64,000 nt of DNA from VAZQ01 sp036557665 (GTDB lineage: Bacteria; Pseudomonadota; Alphaproteobacteria; Rhizobiales; Xanthobacteraceae), in assembly GCA_036557665.1 (NCBI GenBank), contig DATBHG010000007.1:10870-74869 (forward strand), given 5' to 3'. The translations under genes were made by a program, and so were the position numbers. The notes below the pieces were generated by a model, which was given only the letters and a program-made list of their open reading frames with translations, made no database searches and was not told where the DNA came from. Shown here in pieces: positions 15,551-24,024 of this stretch (position 1 is the stretch's first letter; each line of letters begins with the position of its first letter).

Positions 15551-18500
15551 TCAAGCCTTTGTGCTACGCGTCGCGAGCAGGGCGGAAAATCTGCGCAGCA
15601 GCTTTGTGCTGCGCGCTGCGAGCGGGGAGAAAAGTCTGCGAAGCAGTCTTGTGCTGCGCGTTGTGAGCAGGGAGAAAAATCTGCGCACCAGCTCGATGCT
15701 GCGCGTTGCGAGCAGGGAGAATCTGCGCAGCAGCTCTGTGCTGCGCTTTGCAAGCAGGGAGGGAGATCCGCGCAGCAGTGGGAAGCCCGCATGAGCGGGG
15801 ACGAGCGGTTTGCCGGCCCCATGGCTTGAGGTGCTGTCAGGCGCTTCCTTTGTCGCCTGAGAGGCCGGCGGCGGGACCTTTGCCTCGCTCGTCAGCGAAC
15901 GCGCGAACAGAGCCCAGGAGAGCCGCCCGACATCATCCACGATAGTGAACGCCGCCGGCACGAACACCAGCGACAGAAACGTGGAAGCGATCAGCCCTGC
16001 TATCACCGCTATCGCCATGGGAGACCGGAACTCGCCGCTGGCTCCGATTGCCAGGGCGCTCGGGAGCATGCCCGCCGCCATTGCGACCGTAGTCATCACG
16101 ATGGGCCGAGCGCGCTTCTGCCCGGCCTCGATGATCGCACTCGTTCGATCGGCGCCCGCGTGCATCGCTTCGATCGCAAAATCGACCAACATGATGGCAT
16201 TCTTCGTGACGATGCCCATGAGCATCAATATTCCGATCGCGACCGGCATGCTCAGAGGCCTGTTCGTGAGCAGCAGTCCGATAATCGCGCCGCCGACCGA
16301 CAGGGGCAGCGAGAACAGAATGGTCAACGGCTGCAGGAAGCTGCCAAAGAGAATCGCAAGCACAACATAGACCATGAGCAAGCCGTTGCGCATGGCCGAG
16401 CCGAAACCCTCGGCCATATCGGACATGAGCTCGGCGTCCCCGCCTTCGCGGATGGTGATGCCGGGCGGCGGATTCTTCATCACCGAGAGGGCCTTCACCG
16501 CATCCATGGCATCGCTGAGTGCGGTCCCGGCCTGATAGTCCGCCTCGATCGTCGCCTGGCGCTGCCGGTCGTAGCGATTGATGCTGATCGGACCTTCGCC
16601 AAAGCGGATGTCGGCAAGCGCGCTCAGCGGCACGGCCACCCCGCGCGGAGACGGTACCCGGATCTGCTCCAGCACCTGCGGATCCGCGCGGGCGTTTTCC
16701 TCGAGCAGGACGCGAATCGGCACGATGCGGTCGCCGGCATTGAACTTTGCAAGGGCCGGTCCCACGTCGCCGATGGTTGCTACGCGAATGGTCTCGGAAA
16801 GGCTCTCGGTCGATATACCCAGCCGAACGGCCAGATCGCGCCGGGGATAGATGCGCAGCTCGGGCCGATTGAGACTGGTCGATGCTATTACGTTGGTAAT
16901 CGTGGAAATGCGGCGCATCTGACTCGCAAGCTCGGCCGTCACGTTGGTGACCATGTTATTGTCCTGCCCGGTCACGATCAGGTTGATGTTGCGCTTGCCG
17001 TTCTCGTCGCCGAGGAACCAGTAGCGGATGTCGGGCAGGTCGGCGAGGCTGTGACTGATCTCGTGCTCGATCTGCTCCTGCGTGAGCGACCGTTTCGACT
17101 TCGGCACATAATTTATCGTCAGCGTGGCATTGCGGACCTCGCGCGTGAGCGGAGGAATTCGCCCGCCATCGACGAACACGCTCTCTATCTCGGGCCGCTT
17201 CAGGCGTTTGCTGATCGTCCCGGTGACGGCCTCCGTATCGGCGAGTTGCGAGCCAGGGGGCAGCTCGACCGCGAGCAGCGATCGCGCTGTATCCACGGCG
17301 GGCATGAAACCGGAGGGCAGCAATTGAATGCTCAAGATCGATAATGCGAAACACACCAGGCCGAAGACGATGGTCAAAAACCGGTAACGCACCGACAAGC
17401 TCAAGAGCCGGTTGTAGAAGCGACCGAACGGTCCCGCAGCCTTTTCCGCATGCTGATGCGGTTTGAGGAAATAGGCCGCAAGCAGCGGCGTTATGAACCG
17501 CGCACACAAGAGCGAGAAGAAAACCTGGACCGAGATCGTCAGCCCGAACTGCTTGAAGAATTGCCCGATCAGGGTCGACATGAAACTTGCCGGGATGAAC
17601 ACGGCAATGATGGTGAAGCTGATCGCGATCACTGCCAAGCCTATCTCGTCGGCGGCATCCAACGCCGCCTGATAGGGCGATTTCCCCATGCGGATGTGCC
17701 TGATGATGTTCTCGATCTCGACGATCGCATCATCGACGAGAATGCCCGTGCTCAACGTGATCGCCAGCAAGCTCACGACGTTGAGCGAAAAACCGGCTAC
17801 GTCCATGGCCCAGAAGGCAGGCAAGATCGACAGCGGCAAGGTGATTGCTGCGATCAGCGTCGCCCTGATATCACGTAAGAACAAAAACACCACGAGCACC
17901 GCAAGCGCGGCACCTTCATACAGGGTGTGCATCGCCGAGTCGTAGTTTCCGAGCGTGAACGTGACCGAGCTGTCGATCAGCTTGAGGTCGACATCCGGGT
18001 TTGCCGCCTTGATCGCGTCGATACGAGCTCCAACAGCGTCTGCGACGACCACGTCGCTTGCGCCCTTGGCACGCAAAATACTGAACCCGACCACCGGTGT
18101 GCCGTTGAACCGGGCAAACGTTCGCGGCTCGGCAATGGTGTCGCTGATCAGGCCGAGATCGTCGAGCCTGACCTCGCCGCCGGTGGGCAGCGCCATCCTG
18201 GTAGCCGCGAGGTCCGCGACCGTCTTTGCCCCTGCAAGCGTGCGGATCGCCTGGTCGCGTCCGCCAATCTCGGCGCGCCCGCCGGCGAGGTCGACGTTGC
18301 TGCCGCGGAGCTGTCGGCTGACATCGAGCGGGGTCAATCCAAAGCCTTGCAGGCGAACGGGATCGAGGCCGACCCGTATCTCGCGTTCCACGCTGCCGAT
18401 CGGCTCGACTTGGGCCACCCCGCGTACGCCTTGCAGCTCACGGACGACCACATCCTTGACGAACCAGGAGATCTGCTCTGGCGTCTTGCTTGGCGCGATT

Positions 18501-18934
18501 GCGGCATAGGTGAGAATCGGCAGGCCGGCGATATCAAACCGCCGGATCAACGGCTCATCGATCGTGCGCGGCAGCTCGGCGCGCACTCCCGTGACCGCGT
18601 CCTTGACGTCGTTGAGGGCGCGATCGGTGTTGGTCTCCAGCCGGAATTGTATCGTCGTTGTCGACAATCCATCCGTTATCACCGAGTTGATCTTGTGCAC
18701 ACCCTCCACTGCGGCGACCGCGTCCTCGATTGTCTTGGTGACCTGCGATTCGAGCTCAGCCGGTGCCGCCCCGAATTGCGAGACGATTACATTGATGACC
18801 GGAACATCGGCCTTCGGCATGCGCGTGATCGGCAGCTTATTGAAACTGAGATAGCCGAGAGCCACTACTGCGAGCGCTATCACGAGCGGAGGAAGCGGCT
18901 GCCGTATCGACCACGCCGAGATGTTCACAGCCAT
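15551..18934 (-). CDS. RND (HAE1/AcrB-type) efflux permease with repetitive C-terminal tail
   Basis: 1127 residues, longer than the usual 1020-1050. The two-fold RND layout is complete: TM1 near 13-30, a large periplasmic loop, TM2-6 with GILVDDAIVEIENI (proton-relay Asp pair), a second loop, then TM8-12 with GIVTKNAIMLVDFAIEA (conserved Lys). The functional part ends near residue 1040 (VFVPAAFTIVDDVGRLSWALF). The last roughly 75 residues, after KPLVPAHAGFPLLRG, are five degenerate 15-residue units of the form LLATRSTxLLRRFxS encoded by a DNA tandem repeat. No adaptor gene is adjacent; the two adaptors at 1669 and 6587 are candidates. Confidence 0.93.
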   Translation of the reverse strand: MAVNISAWSIRQPLPPLVIALAVVALGYLSFNKLPITRMPKADVPVINVIVSQFGAAPAELESQVTKTIEDAVAAVEGVHKINSVITDGLSTTTIQFRLETNTDRALNDVKDAVTGVRAELPRTIDEPLIRRFDIAGLPILTYAAIAPSKTPEQISWFVKDVVVRELQGVRGVAQVEPIGSVEREIRVGLDPVRLQGFGLTPLDVSRQLRGSNVDLAGGRAEIGGRDQAIRTLAGAKTVADLAATRMALPTGGEVRLDDLGLISDTIAEPRTFARFNGTPVVGFSILRAKGASDVVVADAVGARIDAIKAANPDVDLKLIDSSVTFTLGNYDSAMHTLYEGAALAVLVVFLFLRDIRATLIAAITLPLSILPAFWAMDVAGFSLNVVSLLAITLSTGILVDDAIVEIENIIRHIRMGKSPYQAALDAADEIGLAVIAISFTIIAVFIPASFMSTLIGQFFKQFGLTISVQVFFSLLCARFITPLLAAYFLKPHQHAEKAAGPFGRFYNRLLSLSVRYRFLTIVFGLVCFALSILSIQLLPSGFMPAVDTARSLLAVELPPGSQLADTEAVTGTISKRLKRPEIESVFVDGGRIPPLTREVRNATLTINYVPKSKRSLTQEQIEHEISHSLADLPDIRYWFLGDENGKRNINLIVTGQDNNMVTNVTAELASQMRRISTITNVIASTSLNRPELRIYPRRDLAVRLGISTESLSETIRVATIGDVGPALAKFNAGDRIVPIRVLLEENARADPQVLEQIRVPSPRGVAVPLSALADIRFGEGPISINRYDRQRQATIEADYQAGTALSDAMDAVKALSVMKNPPPGITIREGGDAELMSDMAEGFGSAMRNGLLMVYVVLAILFGSFLQPLTILFSLPLSVGGAIIGLLLTNRPLSMPVAIGILMLMGIVTKNAIMLVDFAIEAMHAGADRTSAIIEAGQKRARPIVMTTVAMAAGMLPSALAIGASGEFRSPMAIAVIAGLIASTFLSLVFVPAAFTIVDDVGRLSWALFARSLTSEAKVPPPASQATKEAPDSTSSHGAGKPLVPAHAGFPLLRGSPSLLAKRSTELLRRFSLLATRSIELVRRFFSLLTTRSTRLLRRLFSPLAARSTKLLRRFSALLATRSTKA
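15557..15779 (-). repeat. 45-bp tandem repeat, five copies, inside the 3' end of the RND gene
   Basis: Copies start at 15557, 15602, 15647, 15692 and 15734, with spacing 45, 45, 45 and then 42 (one codon lost). Each has the plus-strand core TGTGCTGCGCGTTGCGAGCA followed by GGGAGAAAAATCTGCGCAGC with scattered substitutions. The units are contiguous, so this is not a CRISPR array. Because the period is a multiple of three, the frame stays open and is translated as the pump's tail; other frames are open for the same reason. Confidence 0.9.
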
Positions 18935-19214
18935 CTGCGTCTCGCTCCGGTCTCAGTGGGCAATAATCGACCGACTCGCAATGAGCCGTTCGTCAAGAAG
19001 AAACCCGCACTCGCAGGTGATGACCTCGGCCGGCGCATGCTCAAAAATCAAGCGTTATCATTGCGTAACTGTACAGTCCAGTGCCACGGAGAGCTGCGCC
19101 AAAACACCCCATCCAGCAGGACAAATCGCTGCAGGGCAGCCTCAGACATGGTTTGAGTTTCCTGCGAATTCATGGATGAATGAGCCGGCAACAATGGTGT
19201 GAATCGAGCTGCGG
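18935..19214. other. 280-base divergent intergenic region (RND gene / AarF-family gene)
   Basis: Both genes start outward from here, so it should hold two promoters. The only structures I see are a 10-base palindrome at 19068-19077 (ACTGTACAGT) and a GTTA/TAAC pair at 19054-19069 just before it. They could be a repressor site for the pump, but short palindromes occur by chance. Confidence 0.35.
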
Positions 19215-21137
19215 ATGAACAATCCTCGCGCAGAGAAAATCAGGCGTGCCGTAACGGCGGGTTTGCGCCGATGGCCGTACGCCGCCACGGTTCCTGCGCA
19301 GGCGCCAGCTCCCGGGCCTGACGATCTCAACGTCGTGCGCCCGATGCCGCGGCGCAAGATCACACATTCTCTTGCAAGCGCTCCGGTCGTGTTGCCGCGG
19401 GTGCGGCGCGTCGTGTTCAAACCGGGAATTATCCGACCGATACTCCGACTGTTCGCGTGGCTGTGGGCCGCGGCCAAGTTCTTTTCCGGCACCCTTTATG
19501 ACTTCATCTTGCGGCGAGGCAGCGTGCAGCGCCGGGCCACTCGCTTGCGCCGGGTATTCGAGGATGCAGGTCCCAGTCTCACGAAGCTGGGACAGCAGCT
19601 CTCGTTGCGCGCCGACCTTCTGCCGTACGCCTATTGTGCAGAGCTGGGCAAGATGCTCGACCGAGTGCCTCCATTCCCGACGACGGAGGCAATTGCGATC
19701 ATCGAGCGAAACTTCGGACGACCGATCAATCAAGTGTTCCAGGTCTTCGACCCCGACCCGATAGGGTCTGCATCGCTGGCATGCGTGTTTCAGGCGATCC
19801 TGAAGACCGGCGAAAAGGTCGCCGTGAAGGTGCGCCGTCCTGGGATTGGGCCGATGATCGCGGCCGACCTGCGAGCGCTCGACTGGCTGCTCAACGTGGC
19901 GGAGACGCTGACACTAATACGGCCGGGCTTGACCGGACGCTTTCGGCAGGACCTTCGCACGATACTTTTCAGTGAGCTGAACTTCCGCGCCGAAGCACGC
20001 TACACCGAGCTTTTCAGGCGACGGGCAAAGAAGCGGGGGCAAGTCACGGCGCCGAAGGTCTATTTCCAGCACTGCACCGATGAGGTCATGGTGAGTGAGT
20101 TGGTGTCCGGTGTCTGGATGTGGGAGCTGGTAGCCGCAGTCGACAGCAACGACCAGGAGTTCCTGCAGAGCGCCCGCGCTCGTGGAATCGAGCCTAAAGC
20201 ACTCGCCCGGAAGATTGTTCGCGTCATGCAGCGCGAGTTGCTCGAGGAGCTCTTCTATCACGGCGATCCGCATCCCGCCAATATCGTTGTCCTGCCGGAC
20301 AACAAGCTTTGCTTCATCGACTTCGGCGCCATCGGCCGATTTTCGACGCAGACGCGCAAGGGATGGCGGGAGCTCCAATACCATGCGATGAAGGGCGACA
20401 TTACGCGTATGGTGAATGCTTCCCTGAATTTTGCCGGCCCTCTCCCGCCCATGGACGTGCACCGGTTGGCGAGCACGATGGAGAACGTCTTTGCCGAGTG
20501 GGTCTTCGCGATGATCAGCAAGGATGCGGAGTGGTGGGAGCGAAGCTCTGCTTCTGCGTGGCTTCGCTTCATCGAGGTCGCCCAGGAGTACGGCGTCCCC
20601 GTGTCCCTGGAGACAATCCAGCTGTTCCGGGCGACCCTGCTTTATGATTCGATCATTACCCGGTTGAATCCGCAGATCAATGTGGCCAGAGAGTATCAGA
20701 TCTATGCGGCCCAGGCGGCAAAGGAAGCGCGCAAGCGAGTTCGCAAGGGGTTACGGGAGCGGCTCTGGGGCCCCACGGACATGGACTACCTGTTTCTGGA
20801 GCAGCTCGCGGATACGGCGACTCAGTTCCTCTTCAAGCTCCAGCGCAGCGTCGAAGATCCACTCATCCACTTCCGGAATATTGTCGGAAAGATCGCCTAT
20901 ACCGCGTCCCTGCTGCTCCGAATGGGCTACCTTGCCGCGGCCCTCGCCGGGATAGCGCTGCTTGCAGACTCGATCTGGAAAAGCTGGACCGGCAAGTCTA
21001 TCGATTGGACGTGGTTGCTGCAGGTAGGGACGTCTTTCGGCTGGATACAGTTGATTCTGATCGTCTTGACCCTCGTGGTCATCCGGCGAATCATCATTCG
21101 CCTGAGCCAGCCGGACAAACGCGTCGATCCGGAGTGA
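19215..21137 (+). CDS. AarF/UbiB-family (ABC1) atypical kinase with C-terminal membrane anchor
   Basis: 640 residues. Family motifs: KxGQ at 124-127 (SLTKLGQQLSLRADLLP), a Gly/Ala-loop equivalent at 183-193 (IGSASLACVFQA, diverged from the usual AAASxxQVH), VAVKV with Lys205, HGDPHPAN at 349-356 and DFG at 369-371. Two hydrophobic segments (about 575-597 and 605-630) end the protein. Family members support ubiquinone synthesis or lipid homeostasis. The N-terminal 60 residues are Pro/Arg-rich and not conserved in style. It is followed within 25 bases by a small paralogue gene, suggesting an operon with 21162 and 21451. Unlike ubiB, no ubi genes are nearby. Confidence 0.9.
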   Translation: MNNPRAEKIRRAVTAGLRRWPYAATVPAQAPAPGPDDLNVVRPMPRRKITHSLASAPVVLPRVRRVVFKPGIIRPILRLFAWLWAAAKFFSGTLYDFILRRGSVQRRATRLRRVFEDAGPSLTKLGQQLSLRADLLPYAYCAELGKMLDRVPPFPTTEAIAIIERNFGRPINQVFQVFDPDPIGSASLACVFQAILKTGEKVAVKVRRPGIGPMIAADLRALDWLLNVAETLTLIRPGLTGRFRQDLRTILFSELNFRAEARYTELFRRRAKKRGQVTAPKVYFQHCTDEVMVSELVSGVWMWELVAAVDSNDQEFLQSARARGIEPKALARKIVRVMQRELLEELFYHGDPHPANIVVLPDNKLCFIDFGAIGRFSTQTRKGWRELQYHAMKGDITRMVNASLNFAGPLPPMDVHRLASTMENVFAEWVFAMISKDAEWWERSSASAWLRFIEVAQEYGVPVSLETIQLFRATLLYDSIITRLNPQINVAREYQIYAAQAAKEARKRVRKGLRERLWGPTDMDYLFLEQLADTATQFLFKLQRSVEDPLIHFRNIVGKIAYTASLLLRMGYLAAALAGIALLADSIWKSWTGKSIDWTWLLQVGTSFGWIQLILIVLTLVVIRRIIIRLSQPDKRVDPE

Positions 21138-21161
21138 TGACTATGTCAGGAGATGCACGCG

Positions 21162-21428
21162 ATGGAGCATGACGCCCGGGAGCCATCCTCGCTGCCCGCA
21201 CTCGCTCGACTTCCGAATCAAGGCCTGCTCATCGAGCTCGGGCCGCAAAGCCGCTCGCAGATCAAGCGGCTCAAACGCGGTCGTGGCCGACTGGCTCGGC
21301 AGATCACCCAGTCTGTGAGCAAGGCTTGCGAAGGCCTGGGGATGGATCCACGAACCGAGGTGGTGCCCGTCGTCATTCTTTACCGTCGCCGCAGAGACGA
21401 CTACCGGGTTTCATTTGCCGGTAGCTGA
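21162..21428 (+). CDS. Small protein A of a three-member paralogous set beside the AarF-family kinase
   Basis: 88 residues. ATG 21162 is preferred over 21153 because the AGGAG at 21148-21152 is well spaced from it. The core runs GLLIELGPQSRSQIKRLKRGRGRL, a helix, then a VPVVILYRR strand. The same plan (hydrophobic strand ending in L, then K/R-rich helix, G-x-G-R-L/I, second helix, PVV strand) occurs in the proteins at 21451 and 22841. Highly basic, no signal or membrane segment, so probably cytoplasmic. Function unknown. Confidence 0.75.
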   Translation: MEHDAREPSSLPALARLPNQGLLIELGPQSRSQIKRLKRGRGRLARQITQSVSKACEGLGMDPRTEVVPVVILYRRRRDDYRVSFAGS

Positions 21429-21450
21429 GGCGGCCGGGAGGAGGCGCAAC

Positions 21451-21651
21451 ATGGCGCACACCGTGATCGCGCCGATTGTTGTAAGCTTGGGTACCGCGCG
21501 CGAACGGCACCTTGCTGAATTCCGCAGCGGAGTAGGGCGCATAGTCGACGACGTGGAAGAGGTCATGCGGCTCGTACGCAGGACCACGGCTCCTGAACAA
21601 GGCAACAAGGTCTTGGTGCCGGTCGTGGTGGTCTACGCCGGGGAGCCTTGA
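21451..21651 (+). CDS. Small protein B of the three-member paralogous set
   Basis: 66 residues, with the start preceded by a GGGAGGAGG ribosome site. Sequence plan: IAPIVVSLGTARERHLAEFRSGVGRI, a helix (VDDVEEVMRLVRR), then VLVPVVVVYAG. It aligns without large gaps to the proteins at 21162 and 22841 around the G-x-G-R-(L/I) motif and the terminal P-V-V strand. It is acidic to neutral in the helix, unlike the basic first member. It lies 22 bases after 21428 and is probably co-transcribed with the kinase. Function unknown. Confidence 0.72.
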   Translation: MAHTVIAPIVVSLGTARERHLAEFRSGVGRIVDDVEEVMRLVRRTTAPEQGNKVLVPVVVVYAGEP

Positions 21652-21715
21652 CCGGCCGCGCCCGCTCGCGCGAGGAGCTTCGAAGCATATTCGGAATTGG
21701 CCGGCGCCGGCTGTC

Positions 21716-22108
21716 TTATTCGACTGAAAGGGTCACGGGGATGCCTTTTCCCATGGAGCAGTCCATGGTCCCCGTCGATCGGCCCGACCATTGCCCCGCG
21801 TAGCTGCACTGATCGCCCCCGTCGAGGGAAAGGGTGGCTTGCAATCGCGAGGACGCCACGGACTGGTTGATCCGCAAGGTCAACCTCCCCGACTTCTCCA
21901 CTGGGCCGTTCACGGTGCATAGTCCGACGTGCTTCATGCGCAGTGGACCCGAGAGCTCCCCGTCGCTCGCCCCCGATTCTGGCGCGACCTCGGCCTTGAG
22001 CTCCCACTCGGAAAGATATCCGGCAGTTCCGACGATCCGAAGATGCTGCTCATGCGCCGAAAGCGCAGGAATAAAAGCAAGGAGAGCGAACAAAGCGCGG
22101 GCAAGCAT
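21716..22108 (-). CDS. Small exported protein, unrecognised
   Basis: 130 residues with a standard signal peptide (MLARALFALLAFIPALSA, cleavage before HEQ). The mature part is predicted mainly beta: GYLSEWELKAEVAPES, GPLRMKHVGLCTVNG, GRLTLRINQ, LQATLSLDGGDQCSYAGQWSGRSTGTMDCSMGKGIPVTLSVE. Three Cys (VGLCTV, DQCSY, MDCSM) could form one disulfide plus a free thiol. The WELKAE and QCxYAGxWxG patterns suggest an all-beta periplasmic domain, but I do not recognise the family. It is convergent with 21651. Confidence 0.65.
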   Translation of the reverse strand: MLARALFALLAFIPALSAHEQHLRIVGTAGYLSEWELKAEVAPESGASDGELSGPLRMKHVGLCTVNGPVEKSGRLTLRINQSVASSRLQATLSLDGGDQCSYAGQWSGRSTGTMDCSMGKGIPVTLSVE

Positions 22109-22474
22109 GTCTTATCCTCGGCGTCAGCCTGCCGAAATTCTGGCTCCAACGCAAGCAGGCCCCTGGCAGGCTCCTAGCTCGGGCGTCCCGTCGGAGCGGG
22201 GTGAGTCTTTCATAAAGTTGGCAGGGCGGCGCGACAGCTTCACCGCGAGCACGGTATGTGTACCGCAGCCGGGCGGTTGCCTGTTGCCGAGCGATTCGGG
22301 CCGCGCTATAGAGGCGCCGGCACCAGCTCGGCCAGCAGCGCAAGGACAGAGGATGTTTTTTCCGACTTTCCGGCTGCTTCGGTTTGAGCGTGAGCGGCTT
22401 GCACGCGCTTCCAGCGTCGCCCTCGAGCAGAAAAGCCCGTTCGAATCAGCTGGTATCCACGAGGTAGGTCGATC
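22109..22474. other. 366-base divergent intergenic region with promoter and possible short leader ORF
   Basis: It separates the minus-strand gene starting at 22108 from the plus-strand gene at 22475. It holds the promoter listed at 22284-22312. A 48-codon reading frame at 22353-22499 (starting MFFPTFRLLRFERER, preceded by AAGGACAGAGG) overlaps the start of the next gene and might be a leader peptide, but nothing beyond the ribosome-site-like sequence supports it. Confidence 0.35.
22284..22312 (+). promoter_or_regulatory. Sigma-70-type promoter upstream of 22475
   Basis: A -35 element TTGCCG (22284-22289) and a -10 element TATAGA (22307-22312) are separated by 17 bases. The expected transcript start near 22319 gives a leader of about 155 bases before the gene at 22475. 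Confidence 0.5.
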
Positions 22475-22807
22475 ATGGACAGGGTTGTCAGGCGTGTGAC
22501 GATCGTACAACGCAGCGGTGATAGCCGTACCGCGACGGTTGCCTATGAGCATCCGGAGGAGCGCGAGGACGAAACGGTCCAAAGCTCGCCTCTTCTGCGC
22601 CCGGTCGAACGAGTCATGAGGCGGCTTTTGAAGGCCGGGGTGATTTTCGCCCAAGAGGGATACAAGCGTCATCTCGAATCTGGTGAGCGGCGGAACGGGT
22701 GGTTGTTCGATGCGCCGTCGAATGTCCTGCATGCGGGTGTAAAGGCCTACAATGAGGCGCGTAAGGCGGTACCGTTCAGATTGCTTCCGAAGGTGCCGGA
22801 AGAATAG
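22475..22807 (+). CDS. Unrecognised 110-residue protein in the small-protein cluster
   Basis: Starts MDRVVRRVTIVQRSGDSRTATVAYEH, with a GAGGTAGG ribosome site. A helix-rich middle (LLRPVERVMRRLLKAGVIFAQEGYKRHLESGERR) is followed by NGWLFDAPSNVLHAGVKAYNEARKAVP. There is no signal peptide or membrane segment. The protein is basic. It lies 33 bases before the third small paralogue (22841) and probably shares its transcript. I find no known family; helical DNA- or protein-binding is only a guess. Confidence 0.65.
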   Translation: MDRVVRRVTIVQRSGDSRTATVAYEHPEEREDETVQSSPLLRPVERVMRRLLKAGVIFAQEGYKRHLESGERRNGWLFDAPSNVLHAGVKAYNEARKAVPFRLLPKVPEE

Positions 22808-22840
22808 CTCTCAGTGTGACCTCTGGTAGGAGCACCGACC

Positions 22841-23107
22841 ATGGCAACGCCAAGCACGAGCAGCCCCGCCTCGGACCAGCGCGAGCATCGGCCGCAAGAA
22901 AGATCCGAGAAGAGTCAGATCATTGTCGTCGATCTGGAAGATCGCCAGTCCGCCAAGCAGATCAGGCGCCTGCGCAACGGCGAAGGCAGGCTGATGGACC
23001 ACATCGAAAAGATCGTCGGTGAGTTGTCCGAAGCGGGAACCATCAAGTCGAATGCGCAGCCCATAGTAGTGATCGTGCGTGAGGAGCTACCCTGGCCTTT
23101 CGGCTGA
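22841..23107 (+). CDS. Small protein C of the three-member paralogous set
   Basis: 88 residues. After a polar 30-residue head (Ser/Gln/Arg-rich, probably disordered) come SQIIVVDLEDRQSAKQIRRLRNGEGRL, a helix (MDHIEKIVGELSEAG) and the strand AQPIVVIVREE. The AKQIRRLRNGEGRL segment matches RSQIKRLKRGRGRL of the protein at 21162, and PIVVIV matches PVVVVY/PVVILY of the other two. The three are therefore diverged duplicates. It is separated from the other two copies by about 1.2 kb and an unrelated minus-strand gene. Function unknown. Confidence 0.75.
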   Translation: MATPSTSSPASDQREHRPQERSEKSQIIVVDLEDRQSAKQIRRLRNGEGRLMDHIEKIVGELSEAGTIKSNAQPIVVIVREELPWPFG

Positions 23108-23133
23108 TTTACAATAAGCGGCCAGGATCGCCG

Positions 23134-23937
23134 TTACGGGGCCGCTTGCCTGATCCAGGCGTCGATCTGCGAGCGGTCGGTCTGCGGCCATTCCCAGCAT
23201 TTGAGTCGCCAATCAGAGCCTTCGACGGCAAGCGCGGCGGCGTAGCCGGGCCCGGCATCGAGCGCGGCTAATGTGTAGCGGCTGGCCTCGGCGGGGTCAT
23301 GCCGGGTCGCGAGAAGGCGCGGGTTTTCGGCTGGCGAAAAAGCGACGTCAAACCGGTCCAGCGGAAGCGAAAGCCCATCCCCGCGCGCCTTCAAGTAGGC
23401 CTCCTTGCGTGTCCAGCAGGCAAAGAAGGCCTCAGCCCGCATTTCGCGCGGCAGGGCCATCAACGTGCTGCATTCGCGGCGCGAAAAGAATCGGGCTGCA
23501 ATCTCCCCATTTGCCATGTCCGGCTTGATCTGCTCGACATCCACCCCGAGCACGCGATCAATCGCGGCGGCGACGAGTATCACCTCCCCGGAATGGGAGA
23601 CATTGAATTGGAACGGCAGGCTCGAGTCAGCCAGGCCGGGCTTGCCAAATGCATTGTATTTGAATTCGATCTGAGGCGCGGATCTACCGAGGTAGAGGCC
23701 CAGAAGCAATCGCGACAGCCCGCGCCCAATGACAGCGCGCCTGCGGTCCGCCTCAAAGTGAAATCTCTCGGCCCGGGCTCGCTCCTCTGCTGATAAAACA
23801 TGCTGAAATAAGTTCAGTGCCTCTCGAGGCTGATTCAACCGCGCGCGCCAGACGTGGACTTCATTGCGCACAAGATGGTAGCCGCCGGTCGGAGCACTCC
23901 ATGCCCCGCTCTCGCGCACATTCGCGGAAACGCTCAT
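23134..23937 (-). CDS. 4'-phosphopantetheinyl transferase (Sfp/Gsp type)
   Basis: 267 residues, typical of the Sfp class. Motifs: the N-terminal half with RAxRFHFEADRRRAVIGRGLSR, VSHSGEVILVAA, the Mg-binding VDVEQI, and WTRKEAYLKARGDGLSLPLDRFDV. It transfers the phosphopantetheine arm from CoA to a carrier protein, which in this class usually serves polyketide or non-ribosomal peptide synthesis. No carrier protein or synthase is in the window, so its partner lies elsewhere. The gene is convergent with 22841-23107 (26-base gap). Confidence 0.93.
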   Translation of the reverse strand: MSVSANVRESGAWSAPTGGYHLVRNEVHVWRARLNQPREALNLFQHVLSAEERARAERFHFEADRRRAVIGRGLSRLLLGLYLGRSAPQIEFKYNAFGKPGLADSSLPFQFNVSHSGEVILVAAAIDRVLGVDVEQIKPDMANGEIAARFFSRRECSTLMALPREMRAEAFFACWTRKEAYLKARGDGLSLPLDRFDVAFSPAENPRLLATRHDPAEASRYTLAALDAGPGYAAALAVEGSDWRLKCWEWPQTDRSQIDAWIRQAAP

Positions 23938-24024
23938 TGCGGACGCGCCTTCGCCAGATATGGACCAGCCGCCGCCGAATCATAGTGGGCCGCATGGTGC
24001 GCGAAAAGCGCTCAAGTCTCGAGC

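Noticed and set aside
15557..15779. Possible CRISPR array
   Set aside because: Units are contiguous and near-identical with no unique spacers.
15472..15829. Cys-rich repeat frames on both strands over the 45-bp repeat
   Set aside because: The period is a multiple of three, so all frames stay open; only the pump frame continues a real protein.
15551..18934. Hopanoid transporter HpnN
   Set aside because: The pump is AcrB/HAE1-like (GILVDDAI, TKNAIML) and not of the HpnN/MMPL type, although it lies next to shc.
19068..19077. Short palindrome ACTGTACAGT as a repressor operator
   Set aside because: Ten bases is too short to call without a second copy or a known regulator; kept only as a note in the intergenic entry.
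16160..19156. Two long plus-strand frames opposite the RND pump
   Set aside because: Complement of the pump reading frame; no motif, composition of shadow ORFs.
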